From Lactobacillus sp. (GTDB taxonomy: Bacteria; Bacillota; Bacilli; Lactobacillales; Lactobacillaceae): a stretch of DNA of 9,174 nucleotides. The notes beneath the pieces are model-generated. The model was not told where the DNA came from. It ran no database searches and worked only from the letters and a program-made list of their open reading frames with translations. Position 1 is the stretch's first letter. Each line of letters opens with the position of its first letter. The position numbers were made by a program, and so were the translations under genes. Positions 1-6,291 of the stretch are shown here, one piece after another. Where the stretch lies: contig DMZB01000046.1 of assembly GCA_003482405.1 (NCBI GenBank), positions 1 to 9,174 of the forward strand. The letters are read 5' to 3'.

Positions 1-249
1 TTAGTGTTTGATTTCCTGATGGTTTATGGTGCTTGGCAGGTTTTCTTCGGTGCACAGCCAGCAATGTTATTTGGCGTTGCAATGTCACGAACTAACGCTG
101 GTATGGTAACCTTTCTCTTTGCAATGATCAGTTGGTCATTTTCTGCCATTCGCAGTAATTATCGCCGACAGGGATTGATGCTGATCAGCAACCTGAAGGG
201 GAAAACGCTTTCTGAGGAAGAAACGAACGTGATTCGCCAGTTTAAATAA
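1..249 (+). CDS. C-terminal fragment of an unrecognised membrane protein
   Basis: The frame is open to the left edge of the window, so the true start lies outside; 82 codons and a TAA stop are visible. The fragment has two hydrophobic stretches, roughly residues 5-28 and 35-50 counted from the first visible codon. They are followed by a basic turn (R51, R55, R56) and a hydrophilic tail that is acidic then basic (SEEE, ending RQFK). This suggests one or two membrane segments with a cytoplasmic C-terminus by the positive-inside rule. I do not recognise the family and assign no function. A GTG at base 4 could be called as a start by software, but nothing upstream is visible to support it. The gene is followed by an intergenic stretch with a strong terminator at 364-410, so it probably ends its transcription unit. 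Confidence 0.6.
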   Translation, partial: LVFDFLMVYGAWQVFFGAQPAMLFGVAMSRTNAGMVTFLFAMISWSFSAIRSNYRRQGLMLISNLKGKTLSEEETNVIRQFK

Positions 250-271
250 TGATATTAACCGAATTTGAAGT

Positions 272-298
272 TTGACAAGGGACTTCGTGTGATATTAG
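272..298 (+). promoter_or_regulatory. Candidate promoter in front of a short terminated transcript
   Basis: A perfect TTGACA (272-277) lies 15 bases before TATTAG (293-298), which carries an extended -10 TG one base upstream (290-291). The spacer is shorter than the ideal 17. A 5-bp inverted repeat, GAAGT (267-271) and ACTTC (282-286), brackets the -35 box and could be an operator or chance. The -10 box is only a moderate match. Confidence 0.25.
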
Positions 299-304
299 TC
301 TGTC

Positions 305-410
305 TGGATTGAATGATCCGAAGAATATAGTATTTCAAAGTTCTGAAAACTGCGTTTAAACCCAAGCCACCCTATTCCCATGTTCGGGAATAGGGTGGCT
401 TTACTTTTAT
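305..410 (+). ncRNA. Candidate small RNA between predicted promoter and terminator
   Basis: About 100 bases lie between the candidate promoter at 272-298 and the strong terminator ending near 410, with no credible reading frame. Two small hairpins can be drawn before the terminator: GGAT/ATCC near 306-319, and TTTCA/TGAAA near 332-347. The alternative is that this is only the untranslated 3' tail of the preceding membrane gene. Similarity to a named RNA family was not recognised. Confidence 0.18.
364..410 (+). terminator. Strong rho-independent terminator
   Basis: A perfect 16-bp stem pairs 364-379 with 386-401 around a 6-base loop (ATGTTC), followed by the T-rich run TTACTTTTAT. It ends the transcription unit of the left membrane gene, or of the candidate small RNA, before the DUF72 gene. 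The inner part of its 3' arm, GGAATAGGGTG (387-397), recurs exactly in the terminator at 8246-8256. Confidence 0.85.
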
Positions 411-431
411 GCGGATTTTGAAAATGAATGT

Positions 432-460
432 TTTTCATAGTTTTTTGCAGTGTTTATAGA
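432..460 (+). promoter_or_regulatory. Weak candidate promoter for the DUF72 gene
   Basis: TTTTCA (432-437) and TATAGA (455-460) are separated by 17 bases, placing transcription start near 467, about 30 bases before the ATG at 496. Both boxes are only partial matches to consensus. A promoter is expected here because a strong terminator lies just upstream. Confidence 0.3.
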
Positions 461-495
461 GACATTTGAATTAGTGATACAGGAAGGACAAGTAG

Positions 496-1344
496 ATGAT
501 TACGATTGGGCTTTCGACGTGGACGCGTCATCCACATTTGATTCACGAAGAACAACGCGATGTTCGCTTCGCAGAGTACGCTGGTGTGTTTCCGCTGGTT
601 GAACTTGATACCTCGTTTTACGGTGTCCCTAGCGTCAAAACGGTGACCAACTGGCGCAATCAGGCACCGGACGGTTTTCAATACATATTAAAAGCGCATC
701 AGGTGATGACCCGTCACGATGACGCGAAGCCTGGACAAGTGAGTGACGACGAGCGGTGGCAAACGTTTAGTCAGTTTCGTCGCGCTGTTACGCCGTTGGT
801 CAAAGCAGGCATGCTAGCAACGGTGCTGTTTCAATTTCCGCCTTATTTCACACGTAACTTGGATCATATTCGGTATTTGCGCGAGGTACGCTTGCACATG
901 GGCGATTTACCGGTTGCGGTGGAGTTTAGAGACCCTAGTTGGTACGCAGGTGGCTTAGCCAAAGATGTTTTTGAGTATTTGAAAAGTTTGTCACTCACTT
1001 ATGTCATTGCTGATGAACCGAGTGATGGCAACCGTGGTGTGCCGTTTGAACCAATCGTCACGACACCTTCAACGGCCTATTTTCGATTTCATGGTCAAAA
1101 CCGGCGTGGGTGGTTAGACCATCAAGGTGACTGGCAGAAGGACCGGACGAACTATCGATATTCCGCCGACGAATTACTTCGTCTAGGTGAGGCAGTAAAA
1201 CAAGTGAGTCAACAAGTTGATCAAACGCTCGTCATTTTTAATAATAATGGCCATAAGGATGCTGCCGGCAACGCGGAATCGCTGCGTGACCAACTTGGAC
1301 TCACATTTAATGGCCTGGGACCAACACAACTAGATTTGTTTTAG
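496..1344 (+). CDS. DUF72 family protein (YecE/YunF-like) with a C-terminal QLDLF tail
   Basis: This 282-residue protein is recognised as a DUF72 member, a TIM-barrel-like family of unproven biochemical role. Recognisable family blocks are GLSTW near residue 5, VELDTSFYG (35-43), LFQFPP (111-116), VEFRDPSW (142-149), YFRFHG (195-200) and FNNNGHKDAAGNA (248-260). The length is close to that of full-length relatives. The ATG at 496 follows AGGAAGGA (481-488) at a normal distance. The last five residues are QLDLF (278-282), which matches the bacterial beta-sliding-clamp binding consensus QL[SD]LF; the position at the extreme C-terminus is typical of real clamp ligands, so a link to DNA replication or repair is inferred, not shown. 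It contains no cysteine. It lies 120 bases before metG with no terminator between them, so read-through into metG is possible. Family assignment is confident; function is not. Confidence 0.88.
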   Translation: MITIGLSTWTRHPHLIHEEQRDVRFAEYAGVFPLVELDTSFYGVPSVKTVTNWRNQAPDGFQYILKAHQVMTRHDDAKPGQVSDDERWQTFSQFRRAVTPLVKAGMLATVLFQFPPYFTRNLDHIRYLREVRLHMGDLPVAVEFRDPSWYAGGLAKDVFEYLKSLSLTYVIADEPSDGNRGVPFEPIVTTPSTAYFRFHGQNRRGWLDHQGDWQKDRTNYRYSADELLRLGEAVKQVSQQVDQTLVIFNNNGHKDAAGNAESLRDQLGLTFNGLGPTQLDLF

Positions 1345-1364
1345 GAAATTCTGTTTGATAAACC

Positions 1365-1394
1365 CCATGGCAACGCAAAGTGCTATGGTATACT
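1365..1394 (+). promoter_or_regulatory. metG promoter (extended -10) with an adjoining inverted repeat
   Basis: TATACT (1389-1394) is preceded by TG and one base (1386-1388), an extended -10 of the kind that can work without a good -35; no convincing -35 is seen at 17 bases. Start would be near 1401, about 64 bases before the metG ATG. An inverted repeat, CCATGGCA (1365-1372) and TGCTATGG (1381-1388), ends exactly where the -10 begins, so a regulator bound there would overlap RNA polymerase. The leader is too short for a T-box. Confidence 0.5.
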
Positions 1395-1446
1395 TATTCA
1401 GACTAACGAGGTGTTCGTGATGCCAAACATTGCGGGCTCACGGACT

Positions 1447-1454
1447 AAAGGAGA
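1447..1454 (+). promoter_or_regulatory. Ribosome binding site deciding the metG start
   Basis: AAAGGAGA lies 10 bases before ATG 1465. It favours this start over the in-frame ATG at 1420 and GTG at 1411, which would add 15-18 residues unlike the family. A weaker GAGG near 1408 precedes the upstream starts. Confidence 0.7.
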
Positions 1455-1464
1455 AGATTCTTTC

Positions 1465-3504
1465 ATGGCAGAAAAAAAGCCAACTTACTACATTACAACG
1501 CCAATTTATTACCCGTCTGGCAAATTGCACATCGGGAATTCATATACGACCATTGCGGTCGATGCTGAGGCGCGTTACCGGCGGTTAATGGGCAACGACG
1601 TCTTCTTCCTGACTGGGACAGATGAACATGGTCAAAAAATTGAAGAAAAAGCAGAATCATTAGGTCAACAGCCCAAAGAGTATGTTGATGGAATGGCTGC
1701 TCAAATCAAAGAACTGTGGAAGTTACTGGAGATTAGTAATGATAAGTTTATTCGAACGACGGATGACTATCACGAAGCTGCCGTTCAAAAGATTTTTGAT
1801 CAGTTATTATCCCAAGGTGACATTTATAAGGGTCATTACGAAGGCTGGTACTCTGTGGATGACGAAGAATTCTTTACGGAATCTCAGTTGGCAGAAGTGT
1901 TCCGTGACGACAACGGTAAGGTGACCGGTGGGAAGGCCCCATCTGGTCATGAAGTTGTGTGGACAGACGAAGAATCCTACTTCTTTAAGATGAGTAAGTA
2001 TGCCGATTGGCTGATGAATTACTACAAAGAACATCCAGATTTCATTATTCCGAACACGCGGATGAACGAAATGGTGAAGAACTTCCTGGAACCAGGTTTG
2101 GAAGACCTTTCAGTTTCTCGGACCAGTTACAAATGGGGTGTGCCAGTTAAAACGGACCCGAAACACGTAATCTATGTGTGGGTTGACGCGCTCTCAAACT
2201 ATATTACAGCGCTGGGTTATGGTAGCGATGACGACAGTAACTTCAAAAAGTACTGGCCAGCTGACGTGCAGATGGTCGGTAAGGAGATCGTGCGTTTCCA
2301 CACCATTTACTGGCCAATCATTTTGCATGCACTCGGCTTGCCATTGCCTAAGCATGTTGTCGGTCACGGCTGGTTGCTGATGAAAGACGGCAAGATGAGT
2401 AAGTCCAAAGGTAATGTGATTTACCCTGAAACGTTGGTCGAACGTTACGGTTTGGATTCATTGCGCTATTACCTACTCAAGGCAATGCCGTTTGGCAACG
2501 ATGGTGTCTTTACGCCAGAAGACTTTATTGACAAGATCAACTATGACCTCGCCAATGACCTGGGCAATCTTTTGAACCGGACGGTTGCGATGGTGAATAA
2601 GTATTATGACGGCGTTGTGCCGGCTTTCGAAAGTGACGTTAATGAACCAGACGCTGAATTAGAACAAACAGCAGTAGAGACGATTGCTGAGTACCATAAG
2701 TTGATGGAGAGCCTTCATTTTGCAGACGCGTTGTCAGCGGTTTGGAAGTTAGTTTCACGGACCAACAAGTATATCGACGAAACGGAACCGTGGACGTTAG
2801 CTAAAAAGGCTAATGACGGAGACGACAAACGTTTGGCCTCAGCCATGAGTCATTTAGTGGCCAGTTTGCGTGTCATTGCGTTGCTCATTCAACCGATCAT
2901 GACGCATGCACCTAAGGAAATATTGGGTCAGTTGGGTCTGCCAACTGACGGCGATGACATGCAGATCGAAGGCCTGAGCATGGCTGGATTACCTGCAAAC
3001 AGTCACGTTGTTGCCAAGGGGACGCCAATCTTCCCACGCTTAGACGCACAGGAAGAAGTCGACTTCATCAAGGCGCAAATGACGAAGACAGACAAGCAAA
3101 AGGGCCGTTCTGCGATGGCTGCTGCTGCCGATTCGCAGTGGGAACCTGAAAATGTCACCCTAAACCTGACAAAACCAGAAATTAAGTTTGATGAATTTGA
3201 TAAAACGGAGATCAAGGTCGCTGAAATTAAGTCCGTTAAACCGGTTGAAGGCGCAGACAAACTGCTGCAATTCCGTTTGGACGCCGGTGACCAACAGAAC
3301 CGTCAAATTTTGTCTGGCATTCACGAATGGTATCCGGATTACGAAAAATTAACCGGTAAGAAGGTGCTGGCTGTGACGAATTTGAAGCCGCGGAAGATGC
3401 GCGGTCAAATCAGCCAGGGCATGTTACTGTCTACTGAACGTGATGGCAAAGTGACCCTAGTTATCGTGCCAGACAGCCTCAATAACGGGGATGTTCTCGG
3501 CTAA
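1465..3504 (+). CDS. metG: Methionine-tRNA ligase (MetRS)
   Basis: This cytoplasmic class I enzyme uses ATP to join methionine to tRNA-Met, supplying initiation and elongation. The 679-residue protein opens with [18 protein letters not shown], carrying the class I signature as HIGN (22-25), and has KMSKS at 310-314. The alpha-helical anticodon-binding region includes [10 protein letters not shown] (434-443). A C-terminal OB-fold tRNA-binding domain spans about 573-679, as in the long Bacillus-type enzymes. The zinc-knuckle cysteines found in many MetRS are missing ([14 protein letters not shown] near 129-142), and the whole protein has no cysteine. The start at 1465 is chosen from the AAAGGAGA site and because the N-terminus then matches the family; in-frame GTG 1411 and ATG 1420 lie upstream. 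tatD follows within about 32 bases, so the two are co-transcribed. The HIGN variant I recall from other lactic acid bacteria, so it is not read as inactivation. Confidence 0.97.
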   Translation: MAEKKPTYYITTPIYYPSGKLHIGNSYTTIAVDAEARYRRLMGNDVFFLTGTDEHGQKIEEKAESLGQQPKEYVDGMAAQIKELWKLLEISNDKFIRTTDDYHEAAVQKIFDQLLSQGDIYKGHYEGWYSVDDEEFFTESQLAEVFRDDNGKVTGGKAPSGHEVVWTDEESYFFKMSKYADWLMNYYKEHPDFIIPNTRMNEMVKNFLEPGLEDLSVSRTSYKWGVPVKTDPKHVIYVWVDALSNYITALGYGSDDDSNFKKYWPADVQMVGKEIVRFHTIYWPIILHALGLPLPKHVVGHGWLLMKDGKMSKSKGNVIYPETLVERYGLDSLRYYLLKAMPFGNDGVFTPEDFIDKINYDLANDLGNLLNRTVAMVNKYYDGVVPAFESDVNEPDAELEQTAVETIAEYHKLMESLHFADALSAVWKLVSRTNKYIDETEPWTLAKKANDGDDKRLASAMSHLVASLRVIALLIQPIMTHAPKEILGQLGLPTDGDDMQIEGLSMAGLPANSHVVAKGTPIFPRLDAQEEVDFIKAQMTKTDKQKGRSAMAAAADSQWEPENVTLNLTKPEIKFDEFDKTEIKVAEIKSVKPVEGADKLLQFRLDAGDQQNRQILSGIHEWYPDYEKLTGKKVLAVTNLKPRKMRGQISQGMLLSTERDGKVTLVIVPDSLNNGDVLG

Positions 3505-3526
3505 TTTGAATCAGCAGAGAAACGAT

Positions 3527-3530
3527 GGAG
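3527..3530 (+). promoter_or_regulatory. Ribosome binding site favouring the second tatD start
   Basis: GGAG lies 6 bases before ATG 3537. The earlier in-frame ATG at 3525 overlaps this site and has only a weak AGAGAAA upstream. TatD proteins normally begin M-x-[IL/V]-F-D-[ST]-H, which fits 3537. Confidence 0.55.
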
Positions 3531-3536
3531 ACAAAC

Positions 3537-4316
3537 ATGGAAATTTTTGATTCACACACCCATCTGAACGACGACGCCTTTTACGAAGATGCTGACACGT
3601 ATAATCAACACGCCGCTGCGTCGCATGTAACACGAATCATGAACGTGGGCTCTGACGCCAAACTCAATGAGCGGGCAATTGAACTGGCCCACCACTACAA
3701 CAACATGTGGGCTGCCGTTGGTTGGCACCCTGAAGAGGTTGAGACTTACAATAATGCTGCTGAGGAAACCATGATTGGTCAGCTTCAGGACACTCGCGTA
3801 ATGGCGCTTGGCGAGATCGGTCTAGATTATCATGTCGACAACTTGAATGCGGTGGTGGAGGATCAAAAACGCATTTTCGCGCGTCAGGTGGACATTGCAA
3901 AATCACTCGGGAAACCCGTTGTGATTCATAATCGTGATGCGTTTGAAGACACGTATGCCATTTTAAAAGCTGCCGATATCCGTGATATTGGCGGTGTGAT
4001 GCATAGCTTTAACGGCGATCCTGAATGGCTCAAACGCTTTCTCGATTTGGGCATGGTGGTTTCATATTCCGGTGTGGCCAGCTTTAAGAATGCACATGAA
4101 GTACACGATTCTGTGAAGCAGACGCCTTTGGACCGAATGCTGGTAGAAACGGATGCACCATATCTGACACCAGAACCTCACCGTGGCGAGCAAAATGAAC
4201 CAGCTAATGTTGCTTTTACTGTGCAGGCCGTTGCTAAATTGCGGCAACAAAGTGAACTGGAAATTGCCGACGCTACTTATGCAAATGCCAACCGCTTTTT
4301 TGGAATCGAAGATTAG
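3537..4316 (+). CDS. tatD: TatD family metal-dependent hydrolase (DNase)
   Basis: TatD proteins are TIM-barrel metal-dependent enzymes with DNase or 3'-5' exonuclease activity, linked in other bacteria to DNA repair and nucleic-acid turnover. With the start at 3537 the protein has 259 residues, the usual length. All expected metal ligands are present: H7 and H9 in DSHTH, E93 in GEIGLDYH, H131 in VIHNRD, H156 in MHSF, and D206 in ETDAPYLTP. The core therefore looks intact. A start at 3525 would add METN and is less likely. It sits between metG and rnmV, the conserved Firmicute order; its TAG stop at 4314-4316 is immediately followed by the rnmV ATG, suggesting translational coupling. It contains no cysteine. 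The name is firm at family level; the physiological substrate is not shown by the sequence. Confidence 0.95.
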   Translation: MEIFDSHTHLNDDAFYEDADTYNQHAAASHVTRIMNVGSDAKLNERAIELAHHYNNMWAAVGWHPEEVETYNNAAEETMIGQLQDTRVMALGEIGLDYHVDNLNAVVEDQKRIFARQVDIAKSLGKPVVIHNRDAFEDTYAILKAADIRDIGGVMHSFNGDPEWLKRFLDLGMVVSYSGVASFKNAHEVHDSVKQTPLDRMLVETDAPYLTPEPHRGEQNEPANVAFTVQAVAKLRQQSELEIADATYANANRFFGIED

Positions 4317-4865
4317 ATGGCAAAATTAAAAGAAGTGTTAGTCGTTGAAGGTAAAGATGATACCAAACGGATTCAGCAGGCTGTTGATGCAGATACGTTT
4401 GAAACTAATGGCTCGGCATTGAATGCTACGAAGTTGGCGCAGATCAAACAACTGCAGGCTACGCGTGGTGTGATCGTGTTGACGGATCCTGATTTCAACG
4501 GCGAACGGTTGCGCAAACTAATTAGTGCAGCCGTTCCTGAAGCTAAACATGCCTTTATCACCCGCAAACAGGGTGTACCAGAAAATGCTGGGGGCAGTCT
4601 TGGTGTCGAACATGCCTCAGTTGAGGTGATCAGAGCCGCATTACAACATTTGTCGACCGGCACTCAGGATGATCAGCCACTGATTTTTCAACAAGATTTG
4701 CTTCGTGCTGGACTGATTGGACAACCGGATTCAAGGCAACGACGTGAACAATTAGGCGAGGCCTTGAATCTAGGTTACGTTAACGGCAAGCAATTATTGA
4801 AACGATTGCAACTATTTCAGGTCAGTCGTGAGGATTTTGATCAGGCGGTTGCCAAACTAGGGTGA
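4317..4865 (+). CDS. rnmV: Ribonuclease M5 (5S rRNA maturation)
   Basis: RNase M5 makes the final cuts in 5S rRNA precursor in low-GC Gram-positives, acting on the precursor bound by ribosomal protein L18. The 182-residue protein has an N-terminal Toprim domain: the catalytic glutamate E11 in VVEGKDD and the metal-binding pair D57 and D59 in TDPDFNGERLR. ITRKQGVPENAGGSLGVEHA (81-100) and the C-terminal DUF4093-like part, including NLGYVNGKQLLKRL, are characteristic of this family and separate it from primase or topoisomerase Toprim proteins. Length is normal. It begins on the base after the tatD stop, with only a degenerate site (GGAATCGAAG) before it, so translation probably depends on ribosomes finishing tatD. 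rsmA follows after a 46-base gap. No cysteine is present. Confidence 0.95.
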   Translation: MAKLKEVLVVEGKDDTKRIQQAVDADTFETNGSALNATKLAQIKQLQATRGVIVLTDPDFNGERLRKLISAAVPEAKHAFITRKQGVPENAGGSLGVEHASVEVIRAALQHLSTGTQDDQPLIFQQDLLRAGLIGQPDSRQRREQLGEALNLGYVNGKQLLKRLQLFQVSREDFDQAVAKLG

Positions 4866-4880
4866 TTGTCGAGCTTCCAC

Positions 4881-4906
4881 TGTATAAAATGACTGTTTTC
4901 AAGGAG
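4881..4906 (+). promoter_or_regulatory. rsmA leader: weak -10-like box and strong ribosome binding site
   Basis: TATAAAAT (4883-4890) is preceded by TG but has no -35 at a proper distance; TTGTCG at 4866-4871 is only 11 bases away. A separate rsmA promoter is therefore doubtful, and read-through from the metG cluster is simpler. AAGGAG (4901-4906) lies 5 bases before ATG 4912 and is a clear ribosome binding site. Confidence 0.35.
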
Positions 4907-4911
4907 ATTAG

Positions 4912-5814
4912 ATGACAGATTCAACGCGGGCTAACCGCCCAGACATTGCAAATCCCGTTCGTACACGGGCAATTATGAACACGTACGGCATTGCCGTTAA
5001 GAAGAGTTTGGGCCAAAACTTTTTGTCCGACGTTAATATTTTGCACAATATTGTCAGTGCAGCGGAAATTACTGATACTGATGATGTCGTCGAAGTTGGC
5101 CCCGGGATTGGCGCATTAACTGAACAGTTAGCGCGTTCAGCGCGGCGGGTGTTGGCTTTTGAAATCGACCAGAACTTGATTCCTGTTTTAGCGGAAACGT
5201 TGGCCCCATATGATAATGTCACGGTCGTTAACGCGGACATTCTAAAAGTCGATTTAGCTGAAGAAATTGCGGAAAAACTACCGGATGCAAAAAATGTCAA
5301 AGTGGTTGCGAACCTGCCATATTACATCACAACGCCCATTTTAATGGGACTGGTGAGTGCACCAATCGATTTTGCAGCGATTGTCGTCATGATGCAAAAG
5401 GAAGTGGCGGAACGACTCAGCGCGGAACCCGGAACGAAGGCTTATGGTGCCCTAACACTAGCTGTGCAATACAAGATGCAGGCAAAATTGTCCTTTACCG
5501 TTTCACGCACAGCGTTTATTCCACAACCCAATGTGGACTCTGCGATAGTGACATTGACACCGCGCGAACCGTTAAAAGAAAAGCCATTTAGTGACGAGGC
5601 GTTGTTTAGATTGATTCGTGGGTGTTTTGCACATCGGCGGAAAAGCCTATGGAACAACTTGCAGAGCATTTTTGGTAAGGCACCGAAAACGAAGAATGAA
5701 ATGCAGGGCGTTTTGGATGAATTGGCACTGCCACAGTCGATTCGTGCAGAAAGGCTATCATTAGAGCGATTCATTGAGTTGACAAACGTTTTACATACGC
5801 ACAATCTGTTTTAA
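4912..5814 (+). CDS. rsmA: 16S rRNA adenine(1518-N6/1519-N6)-dimethyltransferase
   Basis: RsmA (KsgA) uses S-adenosylmethionine to dimethylate two adjacent adenines in the 3'-terminal hairpin of 16S rRNA, a late checkpoint of 30S assembly; loss gives kasugamycin resistance in other bacteria. The 300-residue protein has SLGQNFL (32-38), the SAM-binding motif [10 protein letters not shown] (61-70), the acidic motif around D109 (NADI), and the catalytic NLPYYIT (134-140). FIPQPNVDS (202-210) and the C-terminal [11 protein letters not shown] complete the KsgA/Dim1 pattern. Erm-type methyltransferases are related, but these motifs and the location after rnmV mark it as the housekeeping enzyme. The N-terminal stretch before the core, about 30 residues, is usual for Firmicutes. 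The start at 4912 follows AAGGAG by 5 bases. It has a single cysteine (in RGCFAHRR). No terminator is evident before the veg promoter. Confidence 0.97.
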   Translation: MTDSTRANRPDIANPVRTRAIMNTYGIAVKKSLGQNFLSDVNILHNIVSAAEITDTDDVVEVGPGIGALTEQLARSARRVLAFEIDQNLIPVLAETLAPYDNVTVVNADILKVDLAEEIAEKLPDAKNVKVVANLPYYITTPILMGLVSAPIDFAAIVVMMQKEVAERLSAEPGTKAYGALTLAVQYKMQAKLSFTVSRTAFIPQPNVDSAIVTLTPREPLKEKPFSDEALFRLIRGCFAHRRKSLWNNLQSIFGKAPKTKNEMQGVLDELALPQSIRAERLSLERFIELTNVLHTHNLF

Positions 5815-5852
5815 TTTGATGACAGATGTACGTGGTTTCTACAAAGGAACAA

Positions 5853-5881
5853 TTGCAAAAAAGTCTTGACCATGATATACT
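5853..5881 (+). promoter_or_regulatory. veg promoter, near-consensus with extended -10
   Basis: TTGCAA (5853-5858) and TATACT (5876-5881) are separated by exactly 17 bases, with TG plus one base (5873-5875) before the -10. Predicted transcription start is near 5888, leaving a leader under 20 bases. It is the best promoter in the window, consistent with veg being known for very strong transcription in Bacillus subtilis. Confidence 0.8.
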
Positions 5882-5892
5882 GTTATGCATGT

Positions 5893-5899
5893 GAGGTGA
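5893..5899 (+). promoter_or_regulatory. veg ribosome binding site
   Basis: GAGGTGA lies 5 bases before ATG 5905 and fixes the start. A TTG at 5866 in the same frame lies upstream of the promoter -10 box, so it cannot be in the main transcript. Confidence 0.75.
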
Positions 5900-5904
5900 A
5901 TTGC

Positions 5905-6144
5905 ATGCCAGTAACATTACAAAGTATCAAGGCTAGACTGGACGCTAAATTGGGTCAAAAGTTGATGGTTGTAGCGCAAGCGGGTCGCAAAAAGGTGACA
6001 AAACGCCGCGGCACACTCAAAGAAACGTATCCGGCTGTTTTTGTGGTTGACCTCGATCAAGAGGAGAACTCATTTGAAAGAGTCTCTTATAGTTACACAG
6101 ATGTGTTAACTAAGAATATTGAAATTGCGTTTGACGAAGATTAA
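5905..6144 (+). CDS. veg: Veg family protein
   Basis: This small protein of 79 residues begins MPVTLQSIKARLD and contains the conserved basic block GRKKVTKRRGTLKETYPAVFVV (about residues 27-48), followed by SYSYTDVLT near 61. These are hallmarks of Veg (DUF1021). In Bacillus subtilis Veg is highly expressed and promotes biofilm formation by acting against the repressor SinR; whether this holds in lactobacilli is unknown. It has an SH3-like beta-barrel character and is probably cytoplasmic. It is a few residues shorter than the Bacillus protein. The start at 5905 is set by GAGGTGA and by the promoter position; a longer call from 5866 would include the -10 box and is rejected. The gene has its own strong promoter and a terminator at 6170-6205, so it forms a single-gene unit between rsmA and ispE, its conserved position. 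Confidence 0.93.
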   Translation: MPVTLQSIKARLDAKLGQKLMVVAQAGRKKVTKRRGTLKETYPAVFVVDLDQEENSFERVSYSYTDVLTKNIEIAFDED

Positions 6145-6169
6145 TCCGCCAACTAAATTTTGCGAATGG

Positions 6170-6205
6170 AGCTCATTTCCTGTATTGGAAATTGGAGCTT
6201 TTTTT
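6170..6205 (+). terminator. Rho-independent terminator after veg
   Basis: AGCTC (6170-6174) pairs with GAGCT (6195-6199), and ATTTCC (6175-6180) with GGAAAT (6187-6192). There is a small bulge (TTG side, 6193-6194) and a 6-base loop, followed by a run of seven T (6199-6205). It begins 26 bases after the veg stop. Confidence 0.8.
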
Positions 6206-6253
6206 GTGCGCTGAATTAACTGTACGCCGGTGGCACTTGTGATGGGACTGTAA

Positions 6254-6259
6254 TATACT
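6254..6259 (+). promoter_or_regulatory. Candidate ispE promoter -10 box
   Basis: TATACT (6254-6259) repeats the -10 sequence used before veg and metG. No good -35 is found: the hexamer at 17 bases is TGGCAC. A promoter is expected because the veg terminator lies just upstream. Start would be near 6266, giving a leader of about 30 bases to the ribosome binding site region. Confidence 0.4.
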
Positions 6260-6283
6260 AACGTTATATATTTTATTGGCAAC

Positions 6284-6291
6284 GGGGGTGA
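6284..6291 (+). promoter_or_regulatory. ispE ribosome binding site pointing to an ACG codon
   Basis: GGGGGTGA is the only Shine-Dalgarno-like sequence in this leader. Five bases downstream, where a start codon should be, lies ACG (6297-6299) in frame with ispE. Neither GTG 6288 (inside the site) nor TTG 6276 (upstream of it) is served by it. Confidence 0.6.

Noticed and set aside
1345..1464. T-box or other riboswitch before metG
   Set aside because: Only about 64 bases lie between the predicted transcript start and the ATG, and no T-box sequence or paired terminator/antiterminator is seen.
1528..1539. HIGN instead of HIGH read as loss of MetRS activity
   Set aside because: The rest of the active site, including KMSKS, is intact and the variant is, to my recollection, common in lactic acid bacteria MetRS.
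4908..5300. 130-codon open frame antisense to rsmA, and other antisense frames
   Set aside because: They mirror well-supported genes, lack ribosome sites and family features, and are shadows of codon bias.
4911..5828. GATGACAGAT repeated at 4911-4920 and 5819-5828, flanking rsmA
   Set aside because: A ten-base match with no similarity beyond it; one copy is coding, so chance is the simplest reading.
5866..5904. Longer veg start at TTG 5866
   Set aside because: It overlaps the promoter -10 box, so it would lie before the transcript start; ATG 5905 has a good ribosome binding site and matches the family N-terminus.
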